DNA of 64,000 nt, from positions 1 through 64,000 of the forward strand of contig SBAS01000021.1 of the NCBI GenBank assembly GCA_005240145.1, given 5' to 3'. This document shows, one piece after another, positions 42,270 to 58,314 of this stretch (positions are counted from its first letter, which is position 1; every line of letters begins with the position of its first letter). The translations under genes were made by a program, and so were the position numbers. Under the pieces are notes generated by a model. It ran no database searches. It was not told the origin of the DNA and saw only the letters and a list, made by a program, of their open reading frames with translations. The DNA is from Nitrosomonadales bacterium. Its GTDB lineage: Bacteria > Pseudomonadota > Gammaproteobacteria > Burkholderiales > SG8-39.

Positions 42270-44240
42270 ATGAAAAGTCTCTGGAGCCGCGTCGAGGCCG
42301 CCAAGTTCGCCGGTCCGCTCGGCCCGCGCGTCTATACCTCCCGCCTCCTCGGCCGCGACAAGTCCCTGGTGCTGCACGGCGGCGGCAACACCTCGGTGAA
42401 AATCGGGGAACGCAGCCTTTTCGGCGAGAAGGAACAGGTCCTCTACGTCAAGGGCAGCGGCTGCGACCTGGAAACGATCGACGCCGCCGGGTTCGCGCCG
42501 GTAAAGCTCGACTATGTGCGCCGGCTGGCCGCGCTGAAATCACTGTCCGATCCGCACATGGTGAACGAGCTGGCTACCCACACTCTGCGTACCGACGCGC
42601 CGGCGCCCTCGGTGGAAACCCTCCTGCACGCGATCCTGCCGTACAAATATGTCGATCACACCCATGCGGACGCGGTGCTGTCAGTCTCCAATGCCCCTGA
42701 CGGCGCCAGGCGTATGCGCGACATCTACGGCGACAAGGTGGTGGTCATCCCTTACGTCATGGCCGGCTTCGACCTCGCGGCTCACTGCGCGCGTGAATTC
42801 CCGCGCCGCAAGACGAAACGCACGGTCGGCATGGTGCTCCTGTCGCACGGCATATTCTCCTTTGCCGCCGAGGCGCGCGAATCCTATGAGTTGATGATCG
42901 AGCTGGTTACCATGGCGGAGCAGTATCTGAAGCGCAAGAAGGCCTGGAGCATCGGCCTTCGGACCGTAGCCTCGCCAAAGTTCAAGCGCGAAGGCGCGGC
43001 GAGCCTGCGCCGCGACGCTTCAATGGCCGCAGGGTTTCCCCTGCTCTGCCGCTCCAACCCGACGGCGCGATTTATCGGCTTCGCACGCCATCCGGCGGCG
43101 GCGCGCCTGTCGCAAAGCGGTCCCGTCACCCCGGATCACGTGATCTACACGAAGCCGCTGCCGATGCTCGGCCGCAACGTGGAGGGATTTTCCTCCAGCT
43201 ACAGGAAATACTTCGATAGATACGCGAAGAATGCGAAGCCGCCAAAGACCATGCTCGATCCCGCGCCGCGCGCGGCGCTCGATCCCGAACTGGGTCTCGC
43301 CGCGTTCGGGCTCACGGCAAGGGAAACCGGCATCGTCACGGAAATCTACGACCACACCATCGATGTAATCCTGCGCGCCGAGGCGCTCGGCGGCTGGAAG
43401 GCGCTGGACGAGAAGCACATATTCGACATCGAGTACTGGGACCTGGAGCAAGCCAAGCTCAAGAAAGAAGGCAAGCTTCCCGAGTTCACCGGCGAGGTGG
43501 TACTCGTCACCGGGGCCGCCTCGGGCATCGGCAAGGCCTGCGCCGAGGCTTTCTTCAAGCGCGGAGCTGCCGTGGTCGGACTTGATCGTAATCCGGTCAT
43601 CGAGGGCCTGTGGAAACGGCCGGACTACCTTGGTTTGACCTGTGATCTTTCAGATTCTTCACAGATCAACCAGGCAATGGATGAGGCCACGCGACAATAT
43701 GGAGGAATCGACATGCTGGTGCTTAACGCCGGCATCTTCCCCTCCTCCCAGGCGGTGCAGGACATCGGCAGCGAGATGTGGAAGAAGGCCATGACGGTTA
43801 ATGTCGAGGCGAACCTGCTGGTGATGCAGGCCTGTCATCCGCTGCTGAAACTTGCGCCGCGCGGCGGCCGGATCGTGGTGATCGGCTCGAAGAACGTGCC
43901 GGCTCCGGGGCCCGGCGCCGGCGCGTATTCGGCCTCGAAGGCCGCGATGAACCAGCTCGCGCGCGTCGCCGCGCTCGAGTGGGGCAAGGACGGCATTCGC
44001 ATCAACAGCATCCATCCCAACGCGGTATACGACACCGCGCTGTGGACCAGAGAACTGCTCGCTTCGCGCGCCAAGGCGTACAAGCTGAGCGTGGACGAAT
44101 ACAAGAAGAACAACCTGCTGAGGACCGAAGTAACCTCGAAGGACGTGGCGGAACTGGCCGCTGCGATGTGCGGCCCCCTTTTCGCCAAGACGACCGCGGC
44201 CCAGGTCCCAGTGGATGGCGGCAACGAGCGTGTCGTTTAG
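42270..44240 (+). CDS. Bifunctional class II aldolase/short-chain dehydrogenase
   Basis: This 656-residue fusion has a class II aldolase half (about residues 1-400) and an SDR half (about 410-656). The aldolase zinc histidines are in VDHTHADAV and LLSHGIFSF. The SDR half has VTGAASGIGKACAEAF, NAGIFPS, and the catalytic Ser, Tyr and Lys (VIGSKN, then YSASKAA). Such fusions are known as rhamnulose-1-phosphate aldolase/lactaldehyde dehydrogenases, making DHAP plus lactaldehyde and oxidising the latter. No rhamnose genes are nearby. Instead the stop overlaps mtnA by one base, which suggests a 5-deoxypentose or methylthioribose phosphate substrate. That link is inference. Confidence 0.87.
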   Translation: MKSLWSRVEAAKFAGPLGPRVYTSRLLGRDKSLVLHGGGNTSVKIGERSLFGEKEQVLYVKGSGCDLETIDAAGFAPVKLDYVRRLAALKSLSDPHMVNELATHTLRTDAPAPSVETLLHAILPYKYVDHTHADAVLSVSNAPDGARRMRDIYGDKVVVIPYVMAGFDLAAHCAREFPRRKTKRTVGMVLLSHGIFSFAAEARESYELMIELVTMAEQYLKRKKAWSIGLRTVASPKFKREGAASLRRDASMAAGFPLLCRSNPTARFIGFARHPAAARLSQSGPVTPDHVIYTKPLPMLGRNVEGFSSSYRKYFDRYAKNAKPPKTMLDPAPRAALDPELGLAAFGLTARETGIVTEIYDHTIDVILRAEALGGWKALDEKHIFDIEYWDLEQAKLKKEGKLPEFTGEVVLVTGAASGIGKACAEAFFKRGAAVVGLDRNPVIEGLWKRPDYLGLTCDLSDSSQINQAMDEATRQYGGIDMLVLNAGIFPSSQAVQDIGSEMWKKAMTVNVEANLLVMQACHPLLKLAPRGGRIVVIGSKNVPAPGPGAGAYSASKAAMNQLARVAALEWGKDGIRINSIHPNAVYDTALWTRELLASRAKAYKLSVDEYKKNNLLRTEVTSKDVAELAAAMCGPLFAKTTAAQVPVDGGNERVV

Positions 44241-45179
44241 TGGCGATCGAACCCATCAAATGGAAAGGCGACAGGCTTGAGCTGCTCGATCAGCGCCTGC
44301 TGCCCGACCAAACCATCTACGTTTCCTGCAAGACCGCCGCTGAGGTAGCGGCTGCCATTAGGGACATGGTGGTACGAGGCGCACCGGCGATCGGATGCGC
44401 CGCGGCGTTTGGAGTTGTGCTGGGAGGCAAAGATGCTTTCGAACTTCTGGCGCAAAGCCGACCCACTGCAGTAAATCTGTTCTGGGCACTTGAGCGTATG
44501 AAGTTCGCAAAGAACCCGGAAGCCGAAGCGAAGGCGATCTTTGACGAGGACCTCGCAGCGAACCGTGCCATGGGCCGGCACGGCGCGGCCTTGATTCCGA
44601 AGGGTGCGCGCGTCCTGACCTACTGCAATACGGGCGCCCTGGCGACCAGCGGCCACGGCACCGCGCTCGGCGTCGTCAGGACCGCTTTCGAGCGCGACAA
44701 GACGCTCTCTGTCGTCGCCTGCGAGACCCGGCCCTACCTGCAGGGCGCGCGCCTCACGGCCTGGGAATGCATGCAGGAAGGCATTCCCTGCACCCTGATC
44801 ACGGACAACATGGCCGGACACCTGATGAGCAAGGGTGAGGTGGACGTGGTCATCGTTGGCGCCGATCGCATCGCGGCGAACGGCGATGCGGCCAACAAGA
44901 TCGGCACCTACATGGTCGCGGTTCTGGCGCAGCGGCATCGCCTGCCCTTCTACGTTGCGGCGCCGACCTCGACCTTCGATCCGAAGAGCGCGGACGGCTC
45001 GGCGATCCAGATCGAGGAGCGCCTCGCGCAGGAAGTGACCGGCTACCGCGGCGTGCGCTGGGCACCCGAGGGCGTGAAGGTCAGGAATCCGGCCTTCGAC
45101 GTGACGCCGGCCGAATTGATATCAGCGATCGTTTGCGAAAAAGGCGTCGTTCGCGATCCGGACCGCGAACGCCTCGCCG

Positions 45180-45193
<14 letters not shown>
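44240..45193 (+). CDS. mtnA: Methylthioribose-1-phosphate isomerase
   Basis: MtnA converts methylthioribose 1-phosphate (and 5-deoxyribose 1-phosphate) to the ribulose form. The GTG start shares a base with the aldolase stop (TAGTG). Conserved parts are MVVRGAPAIGCAAAFG, the catalytic Cys129 in TYCNTGALAT and Asp209 in VGADRIAANGDAANKIGT. The length is 317 residues. The usual methionine-salvage partners (mtnB, mtnC, mtnD, mtnK) are not in the window. Its last 14 bases overlap the convergent L,D-transpeptidase gene. Confidence 0.94.
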
Positions 45194-46893
<1,700 letters not shown>

Positions 46894-46896
46894 CCC

Positions 46897-48471
46897 CTAC
46901 TCCCACTCGATGGTGGCGGGCGGTTTGGACGAAATATCGTAGGTCACGCGGTTGATGCCGCGTACCTCGTTGATGATGCGGCTCGACACTTTCGCCAGCA
47001 GCTCGTGCGGCAGCGGCGCCCAGCCGGCGGTCATGAAGTCGCTGGTTTCGACCGCGCGCAGCGCGACCACGTACTCATAGGTACGGCCGTCACCCATCAC
47101 GCCGACCGATTTCACCGGCAGGAACACGGCGAACGCCTGGGCGGACTTGTCGTACCAGCCTGAATTCCTGAGTTCCTGAATGAATATGTCGTCGGCACGC
47201 TGGAGCAGCTCGACATAGGTCTTTTCAATGGAACCCAAAATCCGTACACCCAGCCCTGGTCCCGGAAACGGGTGGCGGAACACCATCTCGCGCGGCAAAC
47301 CCAGTGCGAGACCCAGTTCGCGCACTTCGTCCTTGAAGAGTTCGCGCAGCGGCTCGAGCAGCTTCAGGCGCAGGCTCGCCGGCAGGCCGCCGACGTTATG
47401 GTGCGACTTGATGGTGACCGCTTTCTTCCCGGACGCACCACTGCGGATGCCCGCCGACTCGATCACGTCCGGATAGATGGTGCCTTGCGCCAGCCATTTG
47501 GCCCGCTGGATCTTTTTTGCTTCCTGCTGGAAAACGTCGACGAACAGCTTGCCGATGATCTTGCGCTTGCGCTCCGGATCGGCGACGCCCTTCAAGGCCT
47601 TGAGGAATCTGGCGCCCGCGTCGACATGGATCACCTTCAACTTCATGTGACGCGCAAAGGTCTCCATCACCTGCGCCGCCTCGTTCAGCCGCAGCAGGCC
47701 GTGGTCCACGAACACGCAGGTGAGCTGCTTGCCGATGGCCTTGTGGATGAGAGCTGCGGCGACGGATGAATCCACGCCGCCGGAAAGGCCAAGGATGACC
47801 TCGTCGTTCCCGACTTTCTGCTTTATTCTCTTTACGGACTCGAGCACATAACTGGGCATGGTCCAGTCGCCGCGACAGCCCGAGATGTCGCGCACGAAGC
47901 GGTGCAGGATCTTCGTCCCCTGCGCGGTGTGCGTGACCTCCGGGTGGAACTGCACCGCGTAGAAGCGGCGCGCCTCGTCGGCCATGCCCGCGATCGGGCA
48001 GGACTCGGTCGAAGCCATGAGCTTGAAGCCGGGCGGCATCGCGGCCACCTTGTCGCCGTGGCTCATCCACACCTTGAGCATGCCCGCGCCTTCCGCGCTG
48101 CGCCAATCCTCGATGCCTTCGAGCAGCTTGCTGTGCCCCCGAGCGCGAACTTCGGCATAGCCGAATTCGCGCATCTGGCCCGCCTCCACCTTGCCGCCAA
48201 GCTGTTGCGCCATGGTCTGCATGCCGTAGCAGATGCCGAGCACCGGGACACCAAGTTCGAAGCTCGCCTTGGGCGCCTTCAACGTGGAGTCCTCGTAGGT
48301 CGAGGCATGACTGCCGGAAAGGATGATCGCCTTCGGCGCGAATTCCCGTACAAACGCGTCCGTGACATCGCAGGGATGGACTTCGCAGTAGACCTTGGCT
48401 TCGCGCACACGGCGCGCGATCAGCTGCGTGTACTGCGCGCCGAAATCCAGGATGAGGATCTTCTGATGCAT
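46897..48471 (-). CDS. guaA: GMP synthase (glutamine-hydrolysing)
   Basis: GuaA aminates XMP to GMP. The glutamine amidotransferase domain has [14 protein letters not shown] with the nucleophilic Cys and the HPE of QFHPEVTH. The ATP-pyrophosphatase domain has [13 protein letters not shown], and the dimerisation domain ends [17 protein letters not shown]. The ATG at 48471 gives 524 residues, the standard length; a longer frame upstream has no similarity. The 64-base guaB-guaA spacer holds a GC-rich hairpin (48495-48529). Confidence 0.97.
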   Translation of the reverse strand: MHQKILILDFGAQYTQLIARRVREAKVYCEVHPCDVTDAFVREFAPKAIILSGSHASTYEDSTLKAPKASFELGVPVLGICYGMQTMAQQLGGKVEAGQMREFGYAEVRARGHSKLLEGIEDWRSAEGAGMLKVWMSHGDKVAAMPPGFKLMASTESCPIAGMADEARRFYAVQFHPEVTHTAQGTKILHRFVRDISGCRGDWTMPSYVLESVKRIKQKVGNDEVILGLSGGVDSSVAAALIHKAIGKQLTCVFVDHGLLRLNEAAQVMETFARHMKLKVIHVDAGARFLKALKGVADPERKRKIIGKLFVDVFQQEAKKIQRAKWLAQGTIYPDVIESAGIRSGASGKKAVTIKSHHNVGGLPASLRLKLLEPLRELFKDEVRELGLALGLPREMVFRHPFPGPGLGVRILGSIEKTYVELLQRADDIFIQELRNSGWYDKSAQAFAVFLPVKSVGVMGDGRTYEYVVALRAVETSDFMTAGWAPLPHELLAKVSSRIINEVRGINRVTYDISSKPPATIEWE

Positions 48472-48494
48472 GCCACGAGCGGCGGGGGGTTTTG

Positions 48495-48529
48495 AAGGGG
48501 GGCAGAGGCGTTCTGCCGGAGCCCCCCTT
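48495..48529 (-). other. GC-rich hairpin in the guaB-guaA spacer
   Basis: AAGGGGGGC and GCCCCCCTT can pair over nine bases. On the guaBA transcript no U-run follows, so it is not a typical terminator. It may shape the relative expression of guaB and guaA. Confidence 0.35.
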
Positions 48530-48535
48530 TCCTTC

Positions 48536-49996
<1,461 letters not shown>

Positions 49997-50021
49997 GGCT
50001 AGGCCTACTCTCAAAAACGCA

Positions 50022-50027
50022 TTATAC
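50022..50027 (-). promoter_or_regulatory. Predicted -10 element of guaBA
   Basis: A perfect TATAAT on the minus strand, preceded by GCG, ends 25 bases before the guaB ATG. The -35 region shows no clear TTGACA. Confidence 0.5.
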
Positions 50028-50150
50028 GCGAGTCATAGCGGCGCGTTTCGACCCGTTTGACGCAGGCGGTGAAACTGGCTACCGTCGGCGTGTCCTCCGG
50101 GCGCCCTCTCATGCGTTGATTGCCCTGGGATCACTTTTCTGGAGCAGGCG

Positions 50151-50639
50151 ATGACCAAATTACTGGTGCTGCTGGTCGGACTCGCTCTTGGCGCCGTAGC
50201 GCAGGCGCAGATCAAATGCTGGACCACCGCGGACGGCAAGCGTGCCTGCGGCGACGCGCCGCCACCCGGTGCGAAGGTCCGGACTGTGCAGGGCGCCCCT
50301 GCTGCGCAGGAGCCTGCGCCCGCTCCCGCGTCCAAGGACGCGAAGGACGCGAAGGACGCGAAGAAAGGTCCGATGACCTCTGCCGAGAAGGAACAGGATT
50401 TCCGCAAACGGCAGCAGGAAGCGCAGAAATCCTCCGCCAAAGCGGAGCAAGAGCAGCAAGCCAAGTCCGCCAAGAACGAGAACTGCGACCGCGCCAAGGA
50501 ATACCTGCGCACCTTGGAGAGCGGCCAGCGCGTCGCGCGCTCGAACCCGAGCGGCGAGCGTTACTACCTGGACGAGAACCAGACCGCGCAGGAAATCGCC
50601 AAGGCACGCGAATCCGTACAGCAGTCCTGCAGCAATTAG
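50151..50639 (+). CDS. DUF4124 domain exported protein
   Basis: This 162-residue protein has a signal peptide (MTKLLVLLVGLALGAVAQA) followed by a short DUF4124 domain (IKCWTTADGKRACGDAPPPG). A charged Ala/Lys/Glu-rich, probably coiled-coil stretch and a C-terminal part ending RESVQQSCSN come after it. The linker contains DAKDAKDAKK from a 9-base tandem repeat (about 50335-50362). GGAG lies six bases before the ATG. Function is unknown. Its last four bases overlap the rnfH end. Confidence 0.82.
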   Translation: MTKLLVLLVGLALGAVAQAQIKCWTTADGKRACGDAPPPGAKVRTVQGAPAAQEPAPAPASKDAKDAKDAKKGPMTSAEKEQDFRKRQQEAQKSSAKAEQEQQAKSAKNENCDRAKEYLRTLESGQRVARSNPSGERYYLDENQTAQEIAKARESVQQSCSN

Positions 50640-50914
50640 CCCCGGGGCCGGGGCTTCCGGGCGCGCCTGCGCCTCGCCTCCTTCGGGTCCGTCGCCAGCG
50701 GCCGCAGGATCGCGACGCGATCGCCGTCGCGCAGCGGGCTTTCGGGCGACAGCTTCCTGCCGGCGATTCCGAGTTGCAGCTGCGTGGCCGCCAAACCGTG
50801 GCGCGCGGCCAAGCCGCTTGCTGCCAGCGCCTGGCTCGCAACGGCCCCCGCGGGCAGTTCGACGGCGACGATGTCCTGGGTCTCGGCCATGGCGTATACC
50901 ACTTCAACGCGCAA
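50636..50914 (-). CDS. rnfH: RnfH family protein
   Basis: This 92-residue ubiquitin-like-fold protein has VEVVYAMAETQDIVAVELP and the segment LGIAGRKLSPESPLRDGDRV, as in the UPF0125/RnfH family, and a basic tail (RRRRARKPRPRG). The start is a TTG at 50914 with TGAGG seven bases upstream. It lies 9 bases after ratA, the same ratA-rnfH pairing as in E. coli (yfjG-yfjF). Function is not established. Confidence 0.87.
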   Translation of the reverse strand: MRVEVVYAMAETQDIVAVELPAGAVASQALAASGLAARHGLAATQLQLGIAGRKLSPESPLRDGDRVAILRPLATDPKEARRRRARKPRPRG

Positions 50915-50923
50915 GCGAGAGCC

Positions 50924-51352
50924 TCATCGCGCGAGCGCGATCCTTCGCGTGAATAGATCCACGGTGCCGTCGGCGATGTGCCTGAATACCGGTTCCAGTA
51001 CCGCTGCGACGAGGCCGCTGGAGAACTCGTAGTCCATCGAATATTCGGCTTTGCATGCGCCCGCCCCCAGCGGCTTGAAGCGCCACGCCGCCGTGAAGTG
51101 CTTGAACGGTCCCTCGATCAGCCGTATGTCGATGGCTTGCCCCGGTAGATTGCTGTTCTCGGTCGTAAAGGAGTACTTCAGGCCCTTGACGTCCAGCGTG
51201 AGCATGGCGACGGTCCGAGCGGGCGTTCTTTCGCGCACCTCGGCTGCGGCGCACCAGGGCAGGAACTCGGGGTAGGACTCGATCGCCTCGACCAGGGCGT
51301 AGAAATCCATGGCGCTGCATTCCACGATCGCCGAGCGGGAGATGCGCTTCAT
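50924..51352 (-). CDS. ratA: RatA/COQ10-like START-domain protein
   Basis: This 142-residue START-like protein begins [20 protein letters not shown] and has the segment [14 protein letters not shown]. The family includes E. coli RatA, reported to inhibit 70S formation, and ubiquinone-binding COQ10; the sequence does not separate the two roles. It is divergent from smpB, as in E. coli, with a 32-base gap. Confidence 0.9.
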   Translation of the reverse strand: MKRISRSAIVECSAMDFYALVEAIESYPEFLPWCAAAEVRERTPARTVAMLTLDVKGLKYSFTTENSNLPGQAIDIRLIEGPFKHFTAAWRFKPLGAGACKAEYSMDYEFSSGLVAAVLEPVFRHIADGTVDLFTRRIALAR

Positions 51353-51751
51353 GGGAAAATCAGCCGTCTTCCCCGCTCAGCGCCATGTCGATCACCGAAA
51401 ACCGCAAAGCCTTCCATGATTACTTCGTAGAGGAACGCTACGAGGCCGGCCTGGTGCTCGAGGGCTGGGAGGTGAAGGCCATCCGCGCCGGCAGGGCGCA
51501 GATCAGCGACGCCTACGTGATCGTCGACGAAGGTGCCCTGTGGCTGATCGGAGCGCACATCAGCCCGCTTGGCAGCGCCTCCACCCATGTCACCCCCGAC
51601 CCGACGCGCACCCGCAAGCTCCTCATGCGCGCCGAGGAAATCCGGCGCCTGGTGGGCAAGGTCGAGCAGCGCGGCTACACGTTGATCCCGCTCGACCTGC
51701 ACTTCAGCAAGGGCCGCATCAAGCTGCAGATCGCGCTTGCCAAGGGCAAGC

Positions 51752-54229
<2,478 letters not shown>

Positions 54230-54249
54230 TTCCTTGGTATTTTAGCCAC
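54230..54249. promoter_or_regulatory. 20-base divergent ppsA/ppsR control region
   Basis: Only 20 bases separate the two start codons. TAAAAT on the minus strand (54244-54239) is placed for ppsA and TATTTT on the plus strand (54238-54243) for ppsR, overlapping each other. Both would give almost leaderless transcripts, and any -35 elements would lie inside the opposite gene. AAGGAA next to the ppsA ATG may be a ribosome-binding site, though very close. Confidence 0.4.
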
Positions 54250-55074
54250 ATGCCGCAGCGCCGCACCGTGTTCTTCGTCTCCGACGGCACCGGCATCACC
54301 GCGCAGATGCTCGGCCACAGCCTGCTGACCCAGTTCGAAGGCGTGGAATTCAACCAGGTGACCCTGCCCTTCATCGACGGCGTGGACAAAGCCCTGGAAT
54401 GCCTCGAGCGCATCGAGCGCGAATCGTTGCGCGGCAGCGGCCAGCCCATTGTCTTCTCTACGCTCGTCAATGGCGATGTGCGCGAGGTGGTGCGGCGGGC
54501 CAACGCGCTGTTCGTGGATTTCTTCGAGACCTTCATCGGCCCGCTCGAGTCCGGCCTGGGCGTCAAGTCGAGCCATACCATCGGCCGCTCGCACAGCGCC
54601 ACCGACAAGCGGGAGTACAAGCAGCGCATCGAAGCGATAAACTTCACCATGGCGCACGACGACGGGGCCTCCCACCGCGAGCTGAGCGAAGCCGACGTCA
54701 TCCTGGTCGGCGTGTCGCGCAGCGGCAAGACGCCCACCAGCCTGTACCTGGCGCTGCAGTTCGGCGTCAAGGCGGCGAACTATCCGCTCATCCCGGAAGA
54801 CTTCGAACGCGGCCAGCTGCCCGAGGCGCTGCCGGCGTTCCGGCAAAAACTCTACGGCCTGACCATCGCCCCCGAACGGCTGCAGGAAATCCGCCGCGAG
54901 CGGCGGCCGGGCAGCCAGTACGCCGACCCCGCCAACTGCCGTTTTGAGGTCGAACAGGCCGAGCTGCTGATGAAGCGCGAAGGCATCCGCTGGATCAATT
55001 CGACGGCGAAATCAATCGAGGAAATCGCCACCACCATCCTGCGCGAGCTCAAGCTCGAGCGCCACGTTTACTGA
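54250..55074 (+). CDS. ppsR: PEP synthase regulatory protein (kinase/pyrophosphorylase)
   Basis: PpsR inactivates PpsA by ADP-dependent phosphorylation and reactivates it by phosphorolysis. The 274-residue protein has the start [19 protein letters not shown], the P-loop [11 protein letters not shown] and the C-terminal [18 protein letters not shown]. The ATG at 54250 is chosen; the open frame upstream overlaps ppsA and is ignored. Divergent pairing with its target enzyme supports the assignment. It overlaps the convergent SpoU gene by 26 bases. Confidence 0.96.
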   Translation: MPQRRTVFFVSDGTGITAQMLGHSLLTQFEGVEFNQVTLPFIDGVDKALECLERIERESLRGSGQPIVFSTLVNGDVREVVRRANALFVDFFETFIGPLESGLGVKSSHTIGRSHSATDKREYKQRIEAINFTMAHDDGASHRELSEADVILVGVSRSGKTPTSLYLALQFGVKAANYPLIPEDFERGQLPEALPAFRQKLYGLTIAPERLQEIRRERRPGSQYADPANCRFEVEQAELLMKREGIRWINSTAKSIEEIATTILRELKLERHVY

Positions 55075-55828
55075 ACTCGTAGAAGAGAATCACCGCGGCG
55101 GAGGCGACGTTCAGCGACTCGGCGTCTCCCGGCATCGGCACCGTTACCTTCAGCGCCGCGCGCGCGGCAAGCGCTTCGCTCACGCCCTGCCCCTCGGCAC
55201 CGAATATCCAGCCGACGCGACCCGCAAGATCAGCCCTGGAGACCGCGATGCCGCCGCGCGGGACGGTGCACGCGATCCTGCCGCCGAACGCGTCCATCGC
55301 CGCGGCCAGATCGGCGCCTTCAGTAACCGCCATGGAAAAATGCGCCCCAGCCGCAGCACGCAATACCTTGGGCGACCAGGCATCGGCACAGCCCTTCCCG
55401 AGCACCACGTGGCGGATGTCGAAGGCAGCGGCATTGCGCAGGATCGCGCCCACGTTGCCCGCATCCTGCACGCCCTCGAGAAACACGCAGCACGGGACGG
55501 TCTTCAGGTCCTGTGCGGCGGATGGAATGGCGATCTCGGCGGCGATTCCCGCCGGCGTATTGGCATCGGCGATGGAACGAAAGACTGTATCCGCTACTAC
55601 CGTCGGCGATGCTCCGCTCTGTTTTGCCAGCGCAATAAAATCGCTTCGGTTCGAACCGGTCTTGCTGAGGATCAGGTTTTCGACGGTTCTCCCGCTCTGC
55701 AGATAAGCCAGGATGAGGTTTTCGCCTTCGATCATGGCCCGCCCCTGCTTGCGCCGATCGCGCCCGTCGCGCGCCAGCGCCCGCCAGCGCCGCACGCGCG
55801 GGTTGTCCCGCGAGGTGATGACGCTCAT
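55049..55828 (-). CDS. SpoU/TrmH family RNA 2'-O-methyltransferase
   Basis: This 259-residue SPOUT enzyme has an N-terminal substrate-binding domain ([21 protein letters not shown], then [12 protein letters not shown]) and the knotted SAM domain with [34 protein letters not shown] and [22 protein letters not shown]. It is likely to methylate a ribose in 23S rRNA or tRNA; the target cannot be decided. The ATG overlaps the rnhB stop. It ends the lipid A/rnhB operon. Confidence 0.9.
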   Translation of the reverse strand: MSVITSRDNPRVRRWRALARDGRDRRKQGRAMIEGENLILAYLQSGRTVENLILSKTGSNRSDFIALAKQSGASPTVVADTVFRSIADANTPAGIAAEIAIPSAAQDLKTVPCCVFLEGVQDAGNVGAILRNAAAFDIRHVVLGKGCADAWSPKVLRAAAGAHFSMAVTEGADLAAAMDAFGGRIACTVPRGGIAVSRADLAGRVGWIFGAEGQGVSEALAARAALKVTVPMPGDAESLNVASAAVILFYEFSKRGARA

Positions 55829-56397
55829 GCGCAGAGCAGGATTCGCCGCACCGGCGCGAAGCTGCGACGGTGGATGGCGCTTGCGCCGTGGCGCTCGAGG
55901 AGCGCGAGGTGCTCGGGCGTCGGATAGCCCTTGTGCCGGTCGAAGCGGTATTGCGGAAAGCGTGCATGCAGGCGCTGCATCTCCGCATCTCGGGCGGTCT
56001 TGGCGAGGATGGATGCGGCCGAGATCGCGGGATGCAGCCGGTCACCCTGCACGATCGCCCGCGTCCGGCAGTTGAGCTTGGGGCAGCGATTGCCGTCGAT
56101 CCAGGCCTCGTCCGGCAGCATGCCGAGCGCTTCGACGGCGCGCTGCATCGCGAGCATCGTGGCCTGAAGGATGTTGAGCTCATCAATCTCTTCGACGCTC
56201 GCATGCGCGATAGCGAATGCCTGGGCCTGCTCTCGAATGGCTGTAGAAAGAATTTCACGCCGTGAAGAGCTCAAGAGCTTTGAATCCTTCAGACCGTGGA
56301 TGGGTCTCCCGAGGACAACTGCTGCAGCATAGACGGGTCCAGCCAACGGGCCGCGCCCGGCTTCGTCCACCCCACAGATGCTAAGCGCGGCCTGCAT
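55825..56397 (-). CDS. rnhB: Ribonuclease HII
   Basis: RNase HII removes ribonucleotides and RNA from DNA. The acidic catalytic residues are in [16 protein letters not shown] and [12 protein letters not shown], and [12 protein letters not shown] is present. I use the ATG at 56397 ([16 protein letters not shown]), 17 bases inside the lpxB end, giving 190 residues. A longer frame covers lpxB and is rejected. The lpxB-rnhB order matches E. coli. Confidence 0.95.
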   Translation of the reverse strand: MQAALSICGVDEAGRGPLAGPVYAAAVVLGRPIHGLKDSKLLSSSRREILSTAIREQAQAFAIAHASVEEIDELNILQATMLAMQRAVEALGMLPDEAWIDGNRCPKLNCRTRAIVQGDRLHPAISAASILAKTARDAEMQRLHARFPQYRFDRHKGYPTPEHLALLERHGASAIHRRSFAPVRRILLCA

Positions 56398-57544
56398 CGA
56401 GCACCGCCAGCACCGCGTCGGCGGCTTTCTGCGCCGTGTTCTGCCGCAAGGTGGCGTGGATCTCGGCGAATGTCTCGATTTGCCTGCGTTGCGCGGCCGC
56501 GTCCTGCAACAGATCGAGCAGCGCATTGGCCAGGTTTCCGGGCGTGGCCTTGTCCTGCACGAACTCCGGCACCAGGCTCTGGCCGGCAAGGATGTTCGGC
56601 AGTCCGATGTTTTCCAGATAGAGCATGCGCCGCATCAACGCCCAGGTGAACGGCGATTGCTTGTACGCGATCACCATCGGCGTCTTGAACAACGCCGTCT
56701 CCAGCGTCGCCGTGCCGCTTGCCACGAGCGCAATATCGGCGGCGGCCAGCGCCTCGTGGGAATGCCCGAACAGCAGCGTCAGCGGCAGGTCCCGCGCCTC
56801 GTGGCGCCGCAGCGCCTCCTCGAACATTTCGCGCGTCGCGCGCGAAGCCGTGGGACAGACAAAGTGCGCGTCCGGCAGGTCCTGCAGCAGGCGCCGCGCC
56901 GTGAGCACGAAGAGGTCCGCCATGTAATGCAGCTCGGAGCGCCGGCTGCCCGGCAGCAGCGCCACCACGCGGCGCCCGGCCGGCAGCCGCAGATCGGCGC
57001 GCGCCTTCGCCTTGTCCGGTTCCAGCGGAATCACGTCGGCCAGCGGGTGTCCGACATAGGTCACGGGCAGCCCCTCCTTCTCGTACAGCGCCGGCTCGAA
57101 CGGGAAGATGGCGAGCAGGTGGGTCACCGAGCGCACGATGCGGCGCGTGCGCCAGCCGCGCCACGCCCAGATCGAAGGGCTGACGTACTGGATCGCGGGG
57201 ATGCCGGCGTCCTTCAGTTTGCGCTCCAGGTCGAGGTTGAAGTCCGAGGAATCGACCCCGATGAACACGGCCGGGCGCTCTTCGAGCATGCGCTCGGTGA
57301 TCTGGCGGCGAATCGCCATGATCGCGCGGTAGTGCCGCAGCACTTCCGCGTAGCCGCGCACGCCGAGCTTGTCCATCGGCACGTGCGACTCGAAACCCTG
57401 CGCGATCATTTTCGGGCCGCCGATGCCAGAGAAACGCAGTGCCGGCCGGCGCGCCTTGAGCGCGCCGATGAGATGCGCGCCCAGCAGGTCGCCCGATGCC
57501 TCGGCGGCAACCATGCCGACGTGGACGGCAGGATCCGCGGACAC
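56381..57544 (-). CDS. lpxB: Lipid-A-disaccharide synthase
   Basis: LpxB joins UDP-diacylglucosamine and lipid X to make the lipid A disaccharide. The 387-residue protein has [42 protein letters not shown] and a C-terminal [17 protein letters not shown]. The GTG start shares one base with the lpxA stop. It is a peripheral inner-membrane enzyme, coded in the usual lpxD-fabZ-lpxA-lpxB order. Confidence 0.96.
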   Translation of the reverse strand: MSADPAVHVGMVAAEASGDLLGAHLIGALKARRPALRFSGIGGPKMIAQGFESHVPMDKLGVRGYAEVLRHYRAIMAIRRQITERMLEERPAVFIGVDSSDFNLDLERKLKDAGIPAIQYVSPSIWAWRGWRTRRIVRSVTHLLAIFPFEPALYEKEGLPVTYVGHPLADVIPLEPDKAKARADLRLPAGRRVVALLPGSRRSELHYMADLFVLTARRLLQDLPDAHFVCPTASRATREMFEEALRRHEARDLPLTLLFGHSHEALAAADIALVASGTATLETALFKTPMVIAYKQSPFTWALMRRMLYLENIGLPNILAGQSLVPEFVQDKATPGNLANALLDLLQDAAAQRRQIETFAEIHATLRQNTAQKAADAVLAVLDAGRA

Positions 57545-58314
57545 TAGCGTATGAAGCCGCGTTTCGAGGCGTTCAGGAAATCGAGCACCCGCTTCACCTC
57601 GGCGCAGGCCCCCGCCTGGGCTTCGAGCTCCCGCCTCACCTCCTCCTGGCCGAGCCCGCTGCGATAGATGGTCTTATAGGCGCGTTTCAGCGCGTCGATC
57701 GTCTCCCCGCCCACGCCGCGCCGCCGCAACCCTACGCTGTTGATGCCGTAGGGCTGCGCCATGTTGCCTGCGGCCCTCACATAGGGCGGCAGGTCGCGGT
57801 CCAGGTAGGTGCCCATGCCGGTGAAGCTGTGGGTGCCGATGCGCACGAATTGGTGCACCAGGGTAGTGGCGCCGAGGATCGCATGGTCTTCCACCTGCAC
57901 GTGCCCGGCCAGCTCGCAGGCGTTGGCGAAGATGGTGTGGTTGCCGATCTGGCAATCGTGCGCGAAATGGACGTAGGCCATGATCCAGTTGTCGTCGCCG
58001 ACGCGGGTCACGCGCGCGTCGCCGATCGTGCCGCGGTTGATCGTCACGTACTCGCGGATCGTATTGCCGTCGCCGATTTCCACCGCCGTGTCCTCGCCGG
58101 CGTACTTCTTGTCCTGCGGCGGCCCGCCGAGCGAGGCGAACTGCGAGATGCGGTTGTTGCGCCCGATCTTCGTGCGCCCTTCGATGAGCACATGCGGCCC
58201 GACGACGCTGCCCTCGCCGATCTCGACCTGCGCGCCGATCAGCGAATGGGCGCCGACGGCGACGCCCTTCGCCAGGCGCGCGCCCGGCTCGACGATCGCG
58301 GTCGGGTGGATCAT
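57544..58314 (-). CDS. lpxA: UDP-N-acetylglucosamine acyltransferase
   Basis: LpxA adds the first acyl chain to UDP-GlcNAc in lipid A synthesis. The left-handed beta-helix hexapeptide repeats begin IHPTAIVEPGARLAKGVAVG. The catalytic His lies in YVHFAHDCQIGNHTIFAN, and GLRRRGVGGETIDALKRAY is in the C-terminal helical domain. The length is 256 residues. It overlaps fabZ by four bases. Confidence 0.97.
   Translation of the reverse strand: MIHPTAIVEPGARLAKGVAVGAHSLIGAQVEIGEGSVVGPHVLIEGRTKIGRNNRISQFASLGGPPQDKKYAGEDTAVEIGDGNTIREYVTINRGTIGDARVTRVGDDNWIMAYVHFAHDCQIGNHTIFANACELAGHVQVEDHAILGATTLVHQFVRIGTHSFTGMGTYLDRDLPPYVRAAGNMAQPYGINSVGLRRRGVGGETIDALKRAYKTIYRSGLGQEEVRRELEAQAGACAEVKRVLDFLNASKRGFIR

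Noticed and set aside
48495..48529. Hairpin between guaB and guaA as a terminator
   Set aside because: On the guaBA transcript it is not followed by a U-run; the T/C-rich side faces the other strand, where no gene ends.
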